DNA of 45,377 bases from an uncultured Clostridia bacterium (GCA_944388695.1 CALXJT010000008.1:1-45377); one strand, 5' to 3'; numbered from the stretch's first letter, positions 35,866 to 43,851 are shown. Program-made: numbers and translations. Notes: a model not told the origin generated them from the letters alone.

Positions 35866-35894
35866 ATTATACCAAAATTATCATAAGAAGTCAA
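35866..35894 (-). promoter_or_regulatory. Promoter for the 139-aa gene
   Basis: On the minus strand TTGACT (35894-35889), a 17-bp spacer and a perfect TATAAT (35871-35866) with an extended -10 TGG. Confidence 0.87.
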
Positions 35895-35916
35895 ATTATG
35901 TAAATGATAAGAAAAT

Positions 35917-35945
35917 TTGACTTTTAACTATAAAATCATTATAAT
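35917..35945 (+). promoter_or_regulatory. Divergent promoter for the 161-aa gene
   Basis: TTGACT (35917-35922), a 17-bp spacer and a perfect TATAAT (35940-35945), overlapped by the palindrome TGTATACA (35945-35952). Its -35 region forms a perfect 10-bp inverted repeat (AAGTCAAATT at 35888-35897 with AATTTGACTT at 35914-35923) with that of the divergent promoter. Confidence 0.87.
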
Positions 35946-35989
35946 GTATACATAACATGTTGTTTTGCGAAAAAAGAAAGGAGAAAAAA

Positions 35990-36475
35990 ATGGCATTAAA
36001 AACTTGTTATTTAAAAAGATTTATTTGTAACCAGGAAAACGGAGTTAAGCGGGTAAGTAACACTCTTGTGGAAGCAGCTCAATGGTTATCTTTAGGGTAT
36101 GAAGTTGAAATGTATGCAACCATAGAAGAAAACTGGAAAACAGTACATGGCATTGTTTGTGATATAAAGAAAAATCCAAGCAATAAAATGTATCAATTTA
36201 TATACACAACTGACGGAGAAAGTTATTCTGTAAAAGGTGTATATAAAAGAGAAGAAAAGATAAAGTTGGAATACTTTATCAATGACACAATGGGTACTTC
36301 AACCACAGACTTACTGGAAGTAAAATATGCCATAAAATTTGGGCATAAGGTATCAGCAGTGGGAATAGTAAAGAGCCAAAACAAAGAGATAGAAAAAAAG
36401 ACATCTCCGCTAGAAAAGATTGACTTAAATAAAAAACTGATGGTTACAGTAAGCGGATCTAGATACAAATTTTAA
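35990..36475 (+). CDS. Hypothetical protein with internal duplication (161 aa)
   Basis: An unrecognised soluble protein of 161 residues. Two segments look related: residues about 20-44 (NTLVEAAQWLSLGYEVEMY) and residues about 104-125 (TDLLEVKYAIKFGHKVSAV), each a helix with a Gly-x-x-Val strand after it, suggesting a duplicated half-domain. The middle holds VHGIVCDIKKNPSN. The start is the ATG at 35990 after GAAAGGAG; the in-frame TTG at 35957 lies within the leader. Codon use is unlike the native genes, with CAG, CTG and CGG present. Own promoter at 35917-35945 and own terminator at 36520-36586; divergent to the 139-aa gene. Confidence 0.68.
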   Translation: MALKTCYLKRFICNQENGVKRVSNTLVEAAQWLSLGYEVEMYATIEENWKTVHGIVCDIKKNPSNKMYQFIYTTDGESYSVKGVYKREEKIKLEYFINDTMGTSTTDLLEVKYAIKFGHKVSAVGIVKSQNKEIEKKTSPLEKIDLNKKLMVTVSGSRYKF

Positions 36476-36519
36476 TCCTTTCAACTTTCTAATTAAAGCT
36501 TAATAGCTAAAATTAGATT

Positions 36520-36586
36520 AGCCATCCTGATGAAGTAGACTTAAGAGATTTAATATTTCTAGATTTTACTTCATCAAAGGATGGCT
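36520..36586 (+). terminator. Large terminator hairpin after the 161-aa gene
   Basis: AGCCATCCT and ATGAAGTA (36520-36537) pair with TACTTCAT and AGGATGGCT (36567-36586) around a small asymmetric bulge, followed by GTTTAGC. There is no long T-run. The outer AGATTA/TAATCT may lengthen the stem. Confidence 0.75.
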
Positions 36587-36721
36587 GTTTAGCATTAATC
36601 TAGATTTTAAAGAATAATTATCATAAATAATAATAATTAAAGAATTAAGGAATTAAGAAAAATTATAAATGGTAAAATTAAATTACCAGTTTTGAAAATT
36701 AAGGAAAAATCAAAAAAATGC

Positions 36722-36750
36722 TTGCAAAAGCCTAAGAAATATGATAAAAT
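36722..36750 (+). promoter_or_regulatory. Promoter for the rpsF-ssb-rpsR operon
   Basis: TTGCAA (36722-36727), a 17-bp spacer and TAAAAT (36745-36750) with an extended -10 TGA, about 100 bases before the rpsF start. Confidence 0.75.
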
Positions 36751-36759
36751 AACACTGTT

Positions 36760-36851
36760 TTGAAAATAAAAAGTAGTAAAACTACAAAAAAATATTTTCA
36801 ATCTCTACTTAACGAAAAGTTAGGTTATAATCCAAAGGGAGGTGAAAGATA
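36760..36851 (+). promoter_or_regulatory. Structured leader of rpsF, possible ribosomal protein autoregulation site
   Basis: TTGAAAATA (36760-36768) pairs with TATTTTCAA (36793-36801) around an inner GTAGT/ACTAC hairpin, and a second small hairpin CTTAAC-GAAAA-GTTAGG follows before GGGAGGTG. Many Bacillota control this operon by S6:S18 binding to the leader; I do not see the known CCG-type motif clearly, so this is only a candidate. Confidence 0.4.
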
Positions 36852-37136
36852 ATGAATAAATATGAAAGTGTTATCATTATTAATCCAAATGTTGATGAAG
36901 CTGGTGTAAAAGCACTAGAAGAAAAATTTACAGGATTAATAAATGAAAATGGAAAAGTAGAAAAAGTTGATAACATGGGAAAAAGAAAATTAGCCTATGA
37001 AATCAAAAAATGTACAGAAGGTACATATCTAGTATTTTGTTTTGAAGCAAAACCAGATTCAATAAAAGAACTAGAAAGAGTATACAGAATTACAGACGAA
37101 ATAATGAAATTTATCGTTGTAAGAAAAGAAGATTAA
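36852..37136 (+). CDS. rpsF: 30S ribosomal protein S6
   Basis: A 94-residue small-subunit protein with the S6 ferredoxin-like fold: YESVIIINPNVDE at the N-terminus and the conserved MGKRKLAYEIKKCTEGTYLVF core. It binds S18 and 16S rRNA in the platform. GGGAGGTGAAAG precedes the ATG at 36852. First gene of the classic rpsF-ssb-rpsR operon. Confidence 0.98.
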   Translation: MNKYESVIIINPNVDEAGVKALEEKFTGLINENGKVEKVDNMGKRKLAYEIKKCTEGTYLVFCFEAKPDSIKELERVYRITDEIMKFIVVRKED

Positions 37137-37195
37137 TTTTAAAAATTAAATAAAGAAATAGAGACCTTTATTTAAAGCAAAGAAAGGTGATAAGA

Positions 37196-37624
37196 ATGAA
37201 CAAAGTAATATTAATGGGAAGACTAACAAGAGACCCAGAAGTAAGATACACACAAACAAATAACACACTAGTTGCATCTTTCAGTTTAGCAGTAAACAGA
37301 AGATTTGTAAGACAAGGAGAAGAAAGACAAGCAGATTTCTTCAACATTGTAGCATGGAGCAAACTAGGTGAATTTTGTAGTAAATACTTTAAAAAAGGTC
37401 AACAAGTAGGAATAATAGGTAGATTACAAACAAGAACTTGGGATGATGACCAAGGAGTAAAACACTATATAACAGAAGTAATTGCAGAAGAAGCATATTT
37501 TGCTGATAGTAAAAGAGAAGGAGATGCAACTTCTGGAGCATTTGAAAACACATTTGGAAATACTATGCCAGGTAGCATGGGTTCTGATTTCGAAGTATCT
37601 TCAAGTGATGATTTACCATTCTAA
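37196..37624 (+). CDS. ssb: Single-stranded DNA-binding protein
   Basis: A 142-residue SSB. The OB-fold starts with MNKVILMGRLTRDPEVRYTQ and runs to about residue 105. The tail is glycine- and serine-rich and ends in SSSDDLPF, the acidic C-terminal peptide that recruits replication and repair partners. The start is the ATG at 37196, after AGAAAGGTG; the GTG at 37187 is part of that site. It sits between rpsF and rpsR as usual. Confidence 0.98.
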   Translation: MNKVILMGRLTRDPEVRYTQTNNTLVASFSLAVNRRFVRQGEERQADFFNIVAWSKLGEFCSKYFKKGQQVGIIGRLQTRTWDDDQGVKHYITEVIAEEAYFADSKREGDATSGAFENTFGNTMPGSMGSDFEVSSSDDLPF

Positions 37625-37651
37625 TTATTTAAGCAAGGGGGGAAAATAGAA

Positions 37652-37933
37652 ATGGCAGACAAAAAACAAAATAAAAGAAATAATAACAAAAACTATGATG
37701 AGGATTACAATCCAAAATTCAGAAAACAAAGAAAAAAAGTTTGCATATTATGCAGTGATAAAAACTTTGAATTAGATTATAAAAATGCAGATCAACTAAA
37801 AAAATTCGTAAATGACAGAGGAAAGATCTTACCAAGAAGAACAACAGGAGCATGTGCAAAACATCAAAGAGATATCACAACAGCAATAAAAAGAGCAAGA
37901 CATATTGCTATATTACCATATACACAAAACTAA
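37652..37933 (+). CDS. rpsR: 30S ribosomal protein S18
   Basis: A 93-residue protein of the small-subunit platform, partner of S6. The conserved region spans [22 protein letters not shown] and the helix [14 protein letters not shown]. Cysteines in CILC (residues 31 and 34) and CAKH suggest the zinc-binding (C+) form of S18. AAGGGGGGAAAA precedes the ATG at 37652. It ends the operon. Confidence 0.98.
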   Translation: MADKKQNKRNNNKNYDEDYNPKFRKQRKKVCILCSDKNFELDYKNADQLKKFVNDRGKILPRRTTGACAKHQRDITTAIKRARHIAILPYTQN

Positions 37934-37951
37934 TTTTTAATAAATATAAAC

Positions 37952-37979
37952 AAAAACCGTTGAAAAATCAACGGTTTTT
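37952..37979 (+). terminator. Terminator of the rpsF-ssb-rpsR operon
   Basis: A perfect 12-bp stem, AAAAACCGTTGA (37952-37963) with TCAACGGTTTTT (37968-37979), 18 bases after the rpsR stop. Confidence 0.95.
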
Positions 37980-38012
37980 ACTATCTAATAAAACATATAA
38001 TAATGCAATAAC

Positions 38013-38057
38013 AAAGCAAAAAATCCAACACTTTACAGATGTTGGATTTTTTGCTTT
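38013..38057. terminator. Second, bidirectional terminator hairpin
   Basis: A perfect 18-bp stem (38013-38030 with 38040-38057) around a 9-base loop, with A6 and T6 tracts inside the arms. It serves as back-up for the ribosomal operon and as the terminator for the convergent 258-aa gene. Confidence 0.85.
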
Positions 38058-38125
38058 CAGATACCTATTCAAGTATCATCCAGAAAAAACGGTCAAAACA
38101 GTAATTCAAATAAATTACCTGTAAA

Positions 38126-38902
38126 TTATTTTTCGTAAACAACGCACTTTACTGTAGGTACATCGCTAGAATATTCAATAAAGAATTTCAAAGGATAATG
38201 TCCCATACTATACTGTGCCATCAAAGACACAATCGATGCATTGCTGTCAACACCGCCATTTTCTGTATAAATTTTACAGTTATTCTTCAGACCTGCAGAA
38301 ATAAAAATTGAAGGTCTATCGAAATTATTATTTACAGTACTAAAATTCAGCCGAAGATATTTGAAGGCATTCTTTTCTTCATCAACTCGTTTCTGAATTT
38401 GAGGGTAAACAACTCCACCTTTACTCAAAATTGAGTTCAAAGAAGGAATTAATAACTGCAGTTCTTTAAAAGGTTTTCTGTATGCCAGAATATAAGATTC
38501 TTTCTGCTCATGATCAGAATAATTAATGTTTGAACATAAAGAAGAATCAGAAATCAAGGTTGATTCCTCTGGTAAAGAATCATAGACTTTCACCTTAATA
38601 CAAGAACAATCAGTATCAGTTTCGGCCTGTAAAAAACAGTCTGAAAGATTACAATCATAAAACTTCGAAAAGCAATCAGGATTGAAATCTTCTGACAGAT
38701 ATGGTCTCAAGCCGATTGTAGGGTAAAGCTTATTTTCCCGATACAGATTCATTCTCAAGTAATACCGGTCAGATGTGTGAGATGTTCTCGCATCAACAGT
38801 GAGTCTGTTACCATCTCTTGCCATATTATTTAACACTGGCAGAATTGATTTCAGCTCTGGAAAAACAGAATCCAATTTAAAAGTTACGTCAAAGAGTTTC
38901 AT
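38126..38902 (-). CDS. Hypothetical protein with internal duplication, foreign composition (258 aa)
   Basis: An unrecognised soluble protein of 258 residues made of two related halves. In the first half LKSILPVLNNMARDGN is followed by YYLRMNLY and YPTIGLRPYL; in the second LQLLIPSLNSILSKGG is followed by KYLRLNFS and RPSIFISAGL. Each half ends in a similar strand (CIKVKVYD and TVKCVVYE). No catalytic motif or signal peptide is seen. Codon use (CTG, CGG, GTG) differs clearly from the native genes. AAAAGGAGG precedes the start at 38902, within a TTATTAAAAGGAGG leader shared with the 139-aa gene. It stands alone, with an extended -10 promoter and a bidirectional terminator. Confidence 0.7.
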   Translation of the reverse strand: MKLFDVTFKLDSVFPELKSILPVLNNMARDGNRLTVDARTSHTSDRYYLRMNLYRENKLYPTIGLRPYLSEDFNPDCFSKFYDCNLSDCFLQAETDTDCSCIKVKVYDSLPEESTLISDSSLCSNINYSDHEQKESYILAYRKPFKELQLLIPSLNSILSKGGVVYPQIQKRVDEEKNAFKYLRLNFSTVNNNFDRPSIFISAGLKNNCKIYTENGGVDSNASIVSLMAQYSMGHYPLKFFIEYSSDVPTVKCVVYEK

Positions 38903-38943
38903 AAATACCTCCTTTTAATAAAAAAACAAATAGTTACTTTCAC

Positions 38944-38972
38944 ATTATATCATACATAATATAAAAAAGGAA
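38944..38972 (-). promoter_or_regulatory. Extended -10 promoter for the 258-aa gene
   Basis: On the minus strand a perfect TATAAT (38949-38944) preceded by TGA; the -35 region 17 bp upstream (TTCCTT) is weak. Confidence 0.6.
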
Positions 38973-39011
38973 GGAGTATTGATAAAATATCAAAAATATA
39001 GTAAAATATTG

Positions 39012-39051
39012 GTGAATACGAACATTAGGGACACTCCATTTTGTTCGGAAA
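39012..39051. repeat. Half-copy of the palindromic element
   Basis: GTGAATACGAACA, then AGGGACACTC and TTTTGTTCGGAAA match, in order and spacing, the reverse strand of the right half (with flank) of the palindrome at 23138-23208, with about five differences over 40 bases. Only one arm is present. Confidence 0.8.
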
Positions 39052-39118
39052 TATAATTTATTACAAAAAGGTTTATAGATATAACCTAAAATCTAAATAA
39101 AAATAAGGAATGGTAAAA

Positions 39119-40345
39119 ATGAATAAAGAATTAATAGAAAAAGTAGAAGAAGAAATAAAATCAGAAACAGAAAAAATAGATAGAATATGCACAAAAAACA
39201 GTATAAAAGTCATAAAAGCATTTCAAGAATGTAATTTACAAGAAATGCATTTACAATCATCAACTGGATATGGAATAGAAGAAATAGGAAGAAATAAAAT
39301 AGAAGAAATATACTCAAAAATATTTAAAGCAGAAGATAGTTTAGTAAGAGCACAATTTATATCAGGAACACATGCATTAGCTATAACATTATCAGCACTA
39401 TTAAGACCAAATGAAAAAATGTTAAGCATTACAGGAGCACCATATGATACACTTCAAACAGTAATAGGGATAGGAAAAGAAGTAAGTAAAAGCTCATTGA
39501 AAGCATATGGGATAGAATATGAGCAAATAGAACTAGTAAATAATGATTTTGACATAGAAAAAATTAAAGAAAGATTAAAAAAACAAGACATAAAACTAGT
39601 TGAAATTCAACGTTCAAGAGGATATTCAACAAGAAAGAGTTTGACAATAGAAAAAATCGAAAAAGCAATAAAGGCTATAAGAGAAGTAAATAAAAATGTA
39701 ATAATAATGGTAGACAATTGTTATGGAGAATTTGTAGAAGAAAAAGAACCAATAGAAGTAGGAGCTGATATAGCAGTAGGTTCATTAATGAAAAATCTAG
39801 GAGCAGGAATAGCAACAAGTGGAGCATATATAGTAGGAAAAAAAGAATTAATAGAATTATGTGCAGAAAGATTAACAGCACCAGGAATAGGAAAGGAAAT
39901 AGGACCATCTCTTGGTCAAAATACATTATTACTAAAAGGACTATTCTTCGCACCACAAGTAGTTGCAAGCAGTGTAAAAACAGCAATATTTGCAAGTTGT
40001 ATATTAGAAAAACTTGGATATAATGTTGAACCTAAATATAATGAAGAAAGAGCAGATATAGTACAAACCATTCATTTAGGAAGTAAAGAAAAATTAGTTA
40101 AGTTTTGCCAAGGAATTCAAAAAGGTTCACCAATAGATTCAAATGTAACACCAGAACCAAGCCCAATGGGAGGATATGAAGATGAAGTAATAATGGCAGC
40201 AGGAACATTTACAGAAGGCTCAACAATAGAATTAAGTTGTGATGGACCAATAAGAGAACCATATATAGCATATCTTCAAGGAGGACTTACATATGACTAT
40301 GGAAAATATGGAATCATAAAAGCAATTGAAGAAATGGAAAAGTAG
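39119..40345 (+). CDS. Methionine gamma-lyase-family PLP enzyme (aluminium resistance protein type)
   Basis: A 408-residue pyridoxal-phosphate protein of the Met_gamma_lyase (PF06838-type) family, found in Bacillota beside glutamine synthetase or hfq genes and often named aluminium resistance protein. Seen: STGYGIEEIGR near the N-terminus, the cofactor region RAQFISGTHALA, the aspartate in MVDNCYGEFVE and the Schiff-base lysine K225 in GSLMKNLGAG. The start is the ATG at 39119 after TAAGGA; the ATG at 39110 abuts that site. Its substrate in vivo is not established. It is 142 bases upstream of the HI0933-type flavoprotein. Confidence 0.9.
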   Translation: MNKELIEKVEEEIKSETEKIDRICTKNSIKVIKAFQECNLQEMHLQSSTGYGIEEIGRNKIEEIYSKIFKAEDSLVRAQFISGTHALAITLSALLRPNEKMLSITGAPYDTLQTVIGIGKEVSKSSLKAYGIEYEQIELVNNDFDIEKIKERLKKQDIKLVEIQRSRGYSTRKSLTIEKIEKAIKAIREVNKNVIIMVDNCYGEFVEEKEPIEVGADIAVGSLMKNLGAGIATSGAYIVGKKELIELCAERLTAPGIGKEIGPSLGQNTLLLKGLFFAPQVVASSVKTAIFASCILEKLGYNVEPKYNEERADIVQTIHLGSKEKLVKFCQGIQKGSPIDSNVTPEPSPMGGYEDEVIMAAGTFTEGSTIELSCDGPIREPYIAYLQGGLTYDYGKYGIIKAIEEMEK

Positions 40346-40487
40346 AAGAAATTCAATATAAAAAGTGAATGGAAAAATTAATAAAAAGTCAGAAAATTAA
40401 TTAAAGAAATCATTAAAAATTTAAAATGTAAGATAAAAAATAGCTGAAAAAAATAAAAAGAAAGTTATAAAAGAAAGGAAAAATTAA

Positions 40488-41741
40488 ATGGATGTTGTAG
40501 TAATAGGTGGAGGACCAGCAGGAATGATGGCAGCAATAACAGCAAAACAGGAAAATCATAATGTAACATTAGTGGAAAAAAATAAACAATTAGGAAAAAA
40601 ATTACTAATAACGGGAAAAGGAAGATGTAATATTACATCTTCTTTAGACATAGAAGAATTTATAAAAAACACACCAGGAAATGGGATGTTTTTATATAGT
40701 GCATTTCACAGTTATACAAACAAAGATATAATAGAATTTTTAAAAGAAGAAGGTTTAGAGGTAAAAGAAGAAAGAGGAAATAGGATTTTTCCGATAACAG
40801 ATAAATCTATAGATGTATTAAAATGTTTTACTAAAAAATTAAAAAAAGAAAATGTAAAAATATTAGAAGAAACAACAGTAGAAAAAATATTAGTAAATGA
40901 CCAAAAAGAAGTAACAGGAATCAAAACAAATAAAGGAATAATAAAAGCAGATAAAATAATATTAGCAACAGGAGGAAAAAGCTATCCACTAACAGGTTCA
41001 ACAGGAGATGGATATATAATGGCACAAGAATTAGGTCATACAATTACAAAAATAAAGCCATCATTAGTTCCATTAACAATAAAAGAAAAAACAATATGTA
41101 AAGAATTACAAGGATTAAGTCTAAAAAATGTAAAAATAAAAATCATAGACAAAGAAAAAAATAAAATAATATATGATGACTTTGGCGAAATGATATTCAC
41201 ACATTTTGGAGTATCAGGACCAATAATATTAAGCAGTTCAGCACATCTTGTAAGATATAAAAATATAGAAAGTTCATTAAATGAAGGAAAAATAAAACTA
41301 GAAATAGATTTTAAGCCAGCATTAGAAGAAAAGAAATTAGAAGAAAGAATTTTAAGAGATTTTGAAGAATTCAAAAATAAAAGATATAAAAATAGTTTAG
41401 ACAAATTACTACCACAAAAATTAATAAAAACAATTATAGAAAAAAGTGAAATAGACCCTGAAAAAAAAGTAAATGAAATAACAAAAGAAGAAAGAAAAAA
41501 ATTAGTAAAAATATTAAAAAAATTTGAAATAGAAATACAAGGATTTAGACCAATAGATGAGGCAATAATTACATCAGGGGGAATATCTATAAAAGAAATA
41601 AATCCTAAAACAATGGAATCAAAAATAATAAAAGGATTGTACTTTGCAGGAGAAATTATAGATGTAGATGCATACACTGGAGGATTTAATCTACAAATAG
41701 CTTATTCAACAGGATATGTTGCTGGAAAAACAAAAAGTTAA
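40488..41741 (+). CDS. NAD(P)/FAD-dependent oxidoreductase, HI0933 family
   Basis: A 417-residue flavoprotein of the HI0933/BaiN-like family. The N-terminal FAD site is VVIGGGPAGMMAAITA (residues 4-19), followed by the family motif KKLLITGKGRCNIT. The central motif TGGKSYPLTGSTGDGYIMA and the C-terminal ITSGGISIKEINPKTMESK with LYFAGEIIDVDAYTGGFNLQ are all intact. Some relatives reduce bile-acid intermediates, but most are uncharacterised. AAAGGAAAAA precedes the ATG at 40488. The YigZ gene starts 26 bases after it, so the two are probably co-transcribed. Confidence 0.93.
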   Translation: MDVVVIGGGPAGMMAAITAKQENHNVTLVEKNKQLGKKLLITGKGRCNITSSLDIEEFIKNTPGNGMFLYSAFHSYTNKDIIEFLKEEGLEVKEERGNRIFPITDKSIDVLKCFTKKLKKENVKILEETTVEKILVNDQKEVTGIKTNKGIIKADKIILATGGKSYPLTGSTGDGYIMAQELGHTITKIKPSLVPLTIKEKTICKELQGLSLKNVKIKIIDKEKNKIIYDDFGEMIFTHFGVSGPIILSSSAHLVRYKNIESSLNEGKIKLEIDFKPALEEKKLEERILRDFEEFKNKRYKNSLDKLLPQKLIKTIIEKSEIDPEKKVNEITKEERKKLVKILKKFEIEIQGFRPIDEAIITSGGISIKEINPKTMESKIIKGLYFAGEIIDVDAYTGGFNLQIAYSTGYVAGKTKS

Positions 41742-41767
41742 TTTTAAATTAACAAAAAGGAGAAAAG

Positions 41768-42388
41768 ATGGAAGAAATAATAACAATCAAAGAAAGTAAA
41801 ATAGCACAAATAGAAGAAAAAAAATCAAAGTTCATAGCAAATATAATTCCAGTAGAAAGTCAAGAAATTGCAGAGAAAAAAATCAAAGAAATAAAAAAAG
41901 AACATTATAAAGCAAGACATAATTGTGTTGCATATAGAATAATAGAAAACGAGCAAATAGTAGAAAAAGCAAGTGATGATGGAGAGCCATCAGGAACGGC
42001 AGGAGGACCAATGCTTAATATATTGCAAAAAAACAATTTAATAAATGTATTAGTTGTCGTTACAAGATATTTTGGTGGTATATTATTAGGTACAGGAGGT
42101 TTAGTTAGAGCATATTCAGAAGCAACATTAAAAGCAATAGAAGAAGTAGAAATAGTAAAAAAATCATTATTGCGAAGTATAGAAGTAAAATTAGAGTATC
42201 AAGATTTAAAAGATTTTAAATATTACTGTCAAAAAAATAATATAAAAATAGATGATATAAATTATACAGAAAAAATTGTATGCAAAATATTAGTAGAAGA
42301 AGGCAAAAAAGAAAAATTCATAGAAGATTTTAATGGTAAAAAAGTGAAATTAGAAGAAATAAAAATTTTATCAAAGCAATATTGGTAA
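41768..42388 (+). CDS. YigZ/IMPACT-family protein
   Basis: A 206-residue protein of the YigZ (UPF0029/IMPACT) family. Conserved stretches are KSKFIANI near residue 19, ARHNCVAYRI, SDDGEPSGTAGGPML and VTRYFGGILLGTGGLVRAY, the family hallmark. The C-terminal DUF1949 domain follows from about residue 137. IMPACT relatives act on translation control in eukaryotes; the bacterial role is unsettled. AAAAAGGAG precedes the ATG at 41768. Confidence 0.93.
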   Translation: MEEIITIKESKIAQIEEKKSKFIANIIPVESQEIAEKKIKEIKKEHYKARHNCVAYRIIENEQIVEKASDDGEPSGTAGGPMLNILQKNNLINVLVVVTRYFGGILLGTGGLVRAYSEATLKAIEEVEIVKKSLLRSIEVKLEYQDLKDFKYYCQKNNIKIDDINYTEKIVCKILVEEGKKEKFIEDFNGKKVKLEEIKILSKQYW

Positions 42389-42469
42389 ATAATGTATATT
42401 AAAGTATTACTTTCATAAAACAAAATGGAAAAAATTAACAATTTTATTGATTTTCCTCGAATCAAAGAA

Positions 42470-42508
42470 TATAATCAAAACTGTAAAAAATTTACAATTT
42501 TGATTATA
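42470..42508 (+). promoter_or_regulatory. Large leader hairpin of spo0A
   Basis: An 18-bp inverted repeat (42470-42487 with 42491-42508) with one mismatched pair closes a 3-base AAA loop. It ends one base before the GGAGG ribosome binding site at 42509-42513. It has no T-run, so it is unlikely to be a simple terminator; it could fold in the mRNA or act as a DNA operator. Confidence 0.75.
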
Positions 42509-42519
42509 GGAGGAAAATC

Positions 42520-43338
42520 ATGAGAGAAAAAATAAGTGTATTGATTGCAGATGACAATCAAGAATTTAGTCAAACATTAGCAGCATATCTAGAAAGTCAA
42601 GAAGATATGGAAGTAATAGGAATGGCAAAGGATGGAACAGAAGCGATAGATATGATAGCAAATACAATACCAGATGTAGTATTATTAGATGTTATTATGC
42701 CACATTTAGATGGAATAGGAGTATTAGAAAAAATAAATAGTTTAAAACTATTAAAAAAGCCTGTAAGCATAATGCTTTCAGCAGTAGGACAAGATAAAAT
42801 AACACAAAAAGCAATATCACTAGGCGCTGAATATTATGTAGTAAAGCCATTTGATATTGAATTACTAATAAAAAGGATACGAGAACTAAAAAATTATAAA
42901 CCATCACAAGGAAGTAATAATTTTATAACAAGAGAAAATAAATCTCAATATGTAGAAATACCAGAAAACGGAAAGAAAAGTGAAGAAAACCTAGAAGCAC
43001 TAGTAACAAATGTAATACATGAAGTCGGAGTACCAGCACATATAAAAGGATACCAATATTTAAGAGAAGCAATAATAATGGTAGTAAATGATATAGAAGT
43101 AATAAATCAAATAACAAAAAGTCTATATCCACAAATAGCCCACAAATTCAATACGACACCAAGTAGAGTAGAACGTGCAATTAGACATGCCATAGAAGTA
43201 GCATGGGGAAGAGGTCAACAAGAAGCGGTTGAAAATATCTTTGGATATACAATCTCTGCAAGTAAAGGAAAGCCAACAAACAGTGAGTTTATAGCAATGA
43301 TTGCTGACAAGCTACGCCTAGAATTAAAATCAGCTTAA
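42520..43338 (+). CDS. spo0A: Sporulation master regulator Spo0A
   Basis: A 272-residue response regulator that, once phosphorylated, binds TGTCGAA boxes and commits the cell to sporulation. The receiver domain has D11 and D12, the phospho-acceptor D57 in LLDVIMP, S87 and K109 in VVKPFD. A linker leads to the C-terminal Spo0A DNA-binding domain from about residue 157, with [19 protein letters not shown] and [18 protein letters not shown] as recognition region. GGAGG precedes the ATG at 42520. The usual upstream neighbour spoIVB is absent; a YigZ gene precedes it. The window contains three intergenic matches to its box. Confidence 0.99.
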   Translation: MREKISVLIADDNQEFSQTLAAYLESQEDMEVIGMAKDGTEAIDMIANTIPDVVLLDVIMPHLDGIGVLEKINSLKLLKKPVSIMLSAVGQDKITQKAISLGAEYYVVKPFDIELLIKRIRELKNYKPSQGSNNFITRENKSQYVEIPENGKKSEENLEALVTNVIHEVGVPAHIKGYQYLREAIIMVVNDIEVINQITKSLYPQIAHKFNTTPSRVERAIRHAIEVAWGRGQQEAVENIFGYTISASKGKPTNSEFIAMIADKLRLELKSA

Positions 43339-43370
43339 GAATTTAGGGAAGTCCTAAAATCCATGAAAAC

Positions 43371-43397
43371 AGGAATTAGGGGACGGACCTTAAAAAT
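43371..43397. repeat. REP-like GGGGACGGACCTT motif
   Basis: AGGAATTAGGGGACGGACC and the following TTAAAAAT resemble short motifs dispersed in many clostridial genomes around REP-type elements. Only one copy is visible here and no transposase lies nearby. A small TTTAGG/CCTAAA hairpin precedes it at 43342-43358. Confidence 0.3.
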
Positions 43398-43525
43398 ATC
43401 TTTGACTACTGTAAACTATATGAAAATAATAATAGAAAAGTAAAAAGATGACAACCAAAATAATAAATGAAAAATGCCAATGAAATAAACTTTCAAAATT
43501 TGTTATTTAATATTTATTAATTCGA

Positions 43526-43796
43526 ATGAGAGTATCAGACATTGTGAAATTAATAAGAGATGATGTGAGAAATAGTGATGGCAGTATGAAACAACATATT
43601 ACAGTAATAGAAAAAAACATGTGGGAATTTTCATTATCAAAGATATAAAGATATTGCTATATTGCAAGAAATATTTAATCATTCGGCACCAGCTATAACA
43701 TTGAGATATATAGGAATAAATCAGAATGTAATTGATAAAAAAAGAAGAAACTATGAAAGCAAAAGACCAACAGGACAAAGCACAAGGCAAATGTAG
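43526..43796 (+). pseudogene. Decayed tyrosine recombinase (integrase) C-terminus
   Basis: From 43526 one frame reads MRVSDIVKLIRDDVRNSDG and ITVIEK, typical of the catalytic domain of phage-type integrases; it soon reaches a stop. Another frame, from about 43634 to the stop at 43794-43796, reads YKDIAILQEIFNHSAPAIT followed by LRYIGINQNVIDK, which holds the family's active-site tyrosine. The N-terminal region and the middle of the catalytic domain are missing. This is the wreck of a mobile element beside spo0A. Confidence 0.75.
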
Positions 43797-43815
43797 TAAT
43801 ACATAATGTCAAAAG

Positions 43816-43851
43816 CAGGATAGTCTTTACGGGGCTATCCTGTTTATTTTT
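43816..43851 (+). terminator. Rho-independent terminator after the integrase remnant
   Basis: CAGGATAG (43816-43823) pairs perfectly with CTATCCTG (43835-43842), followed by TTTATTTTT. Confidence 0.85.

Noticed and set aside
37852..38124. A plus-strand open frame overlapping the end of rpsR and two terminators
   Set aside because: It runs through both hairpins, lacks a ribosome binding site and is explained by rpsR and the terminators.
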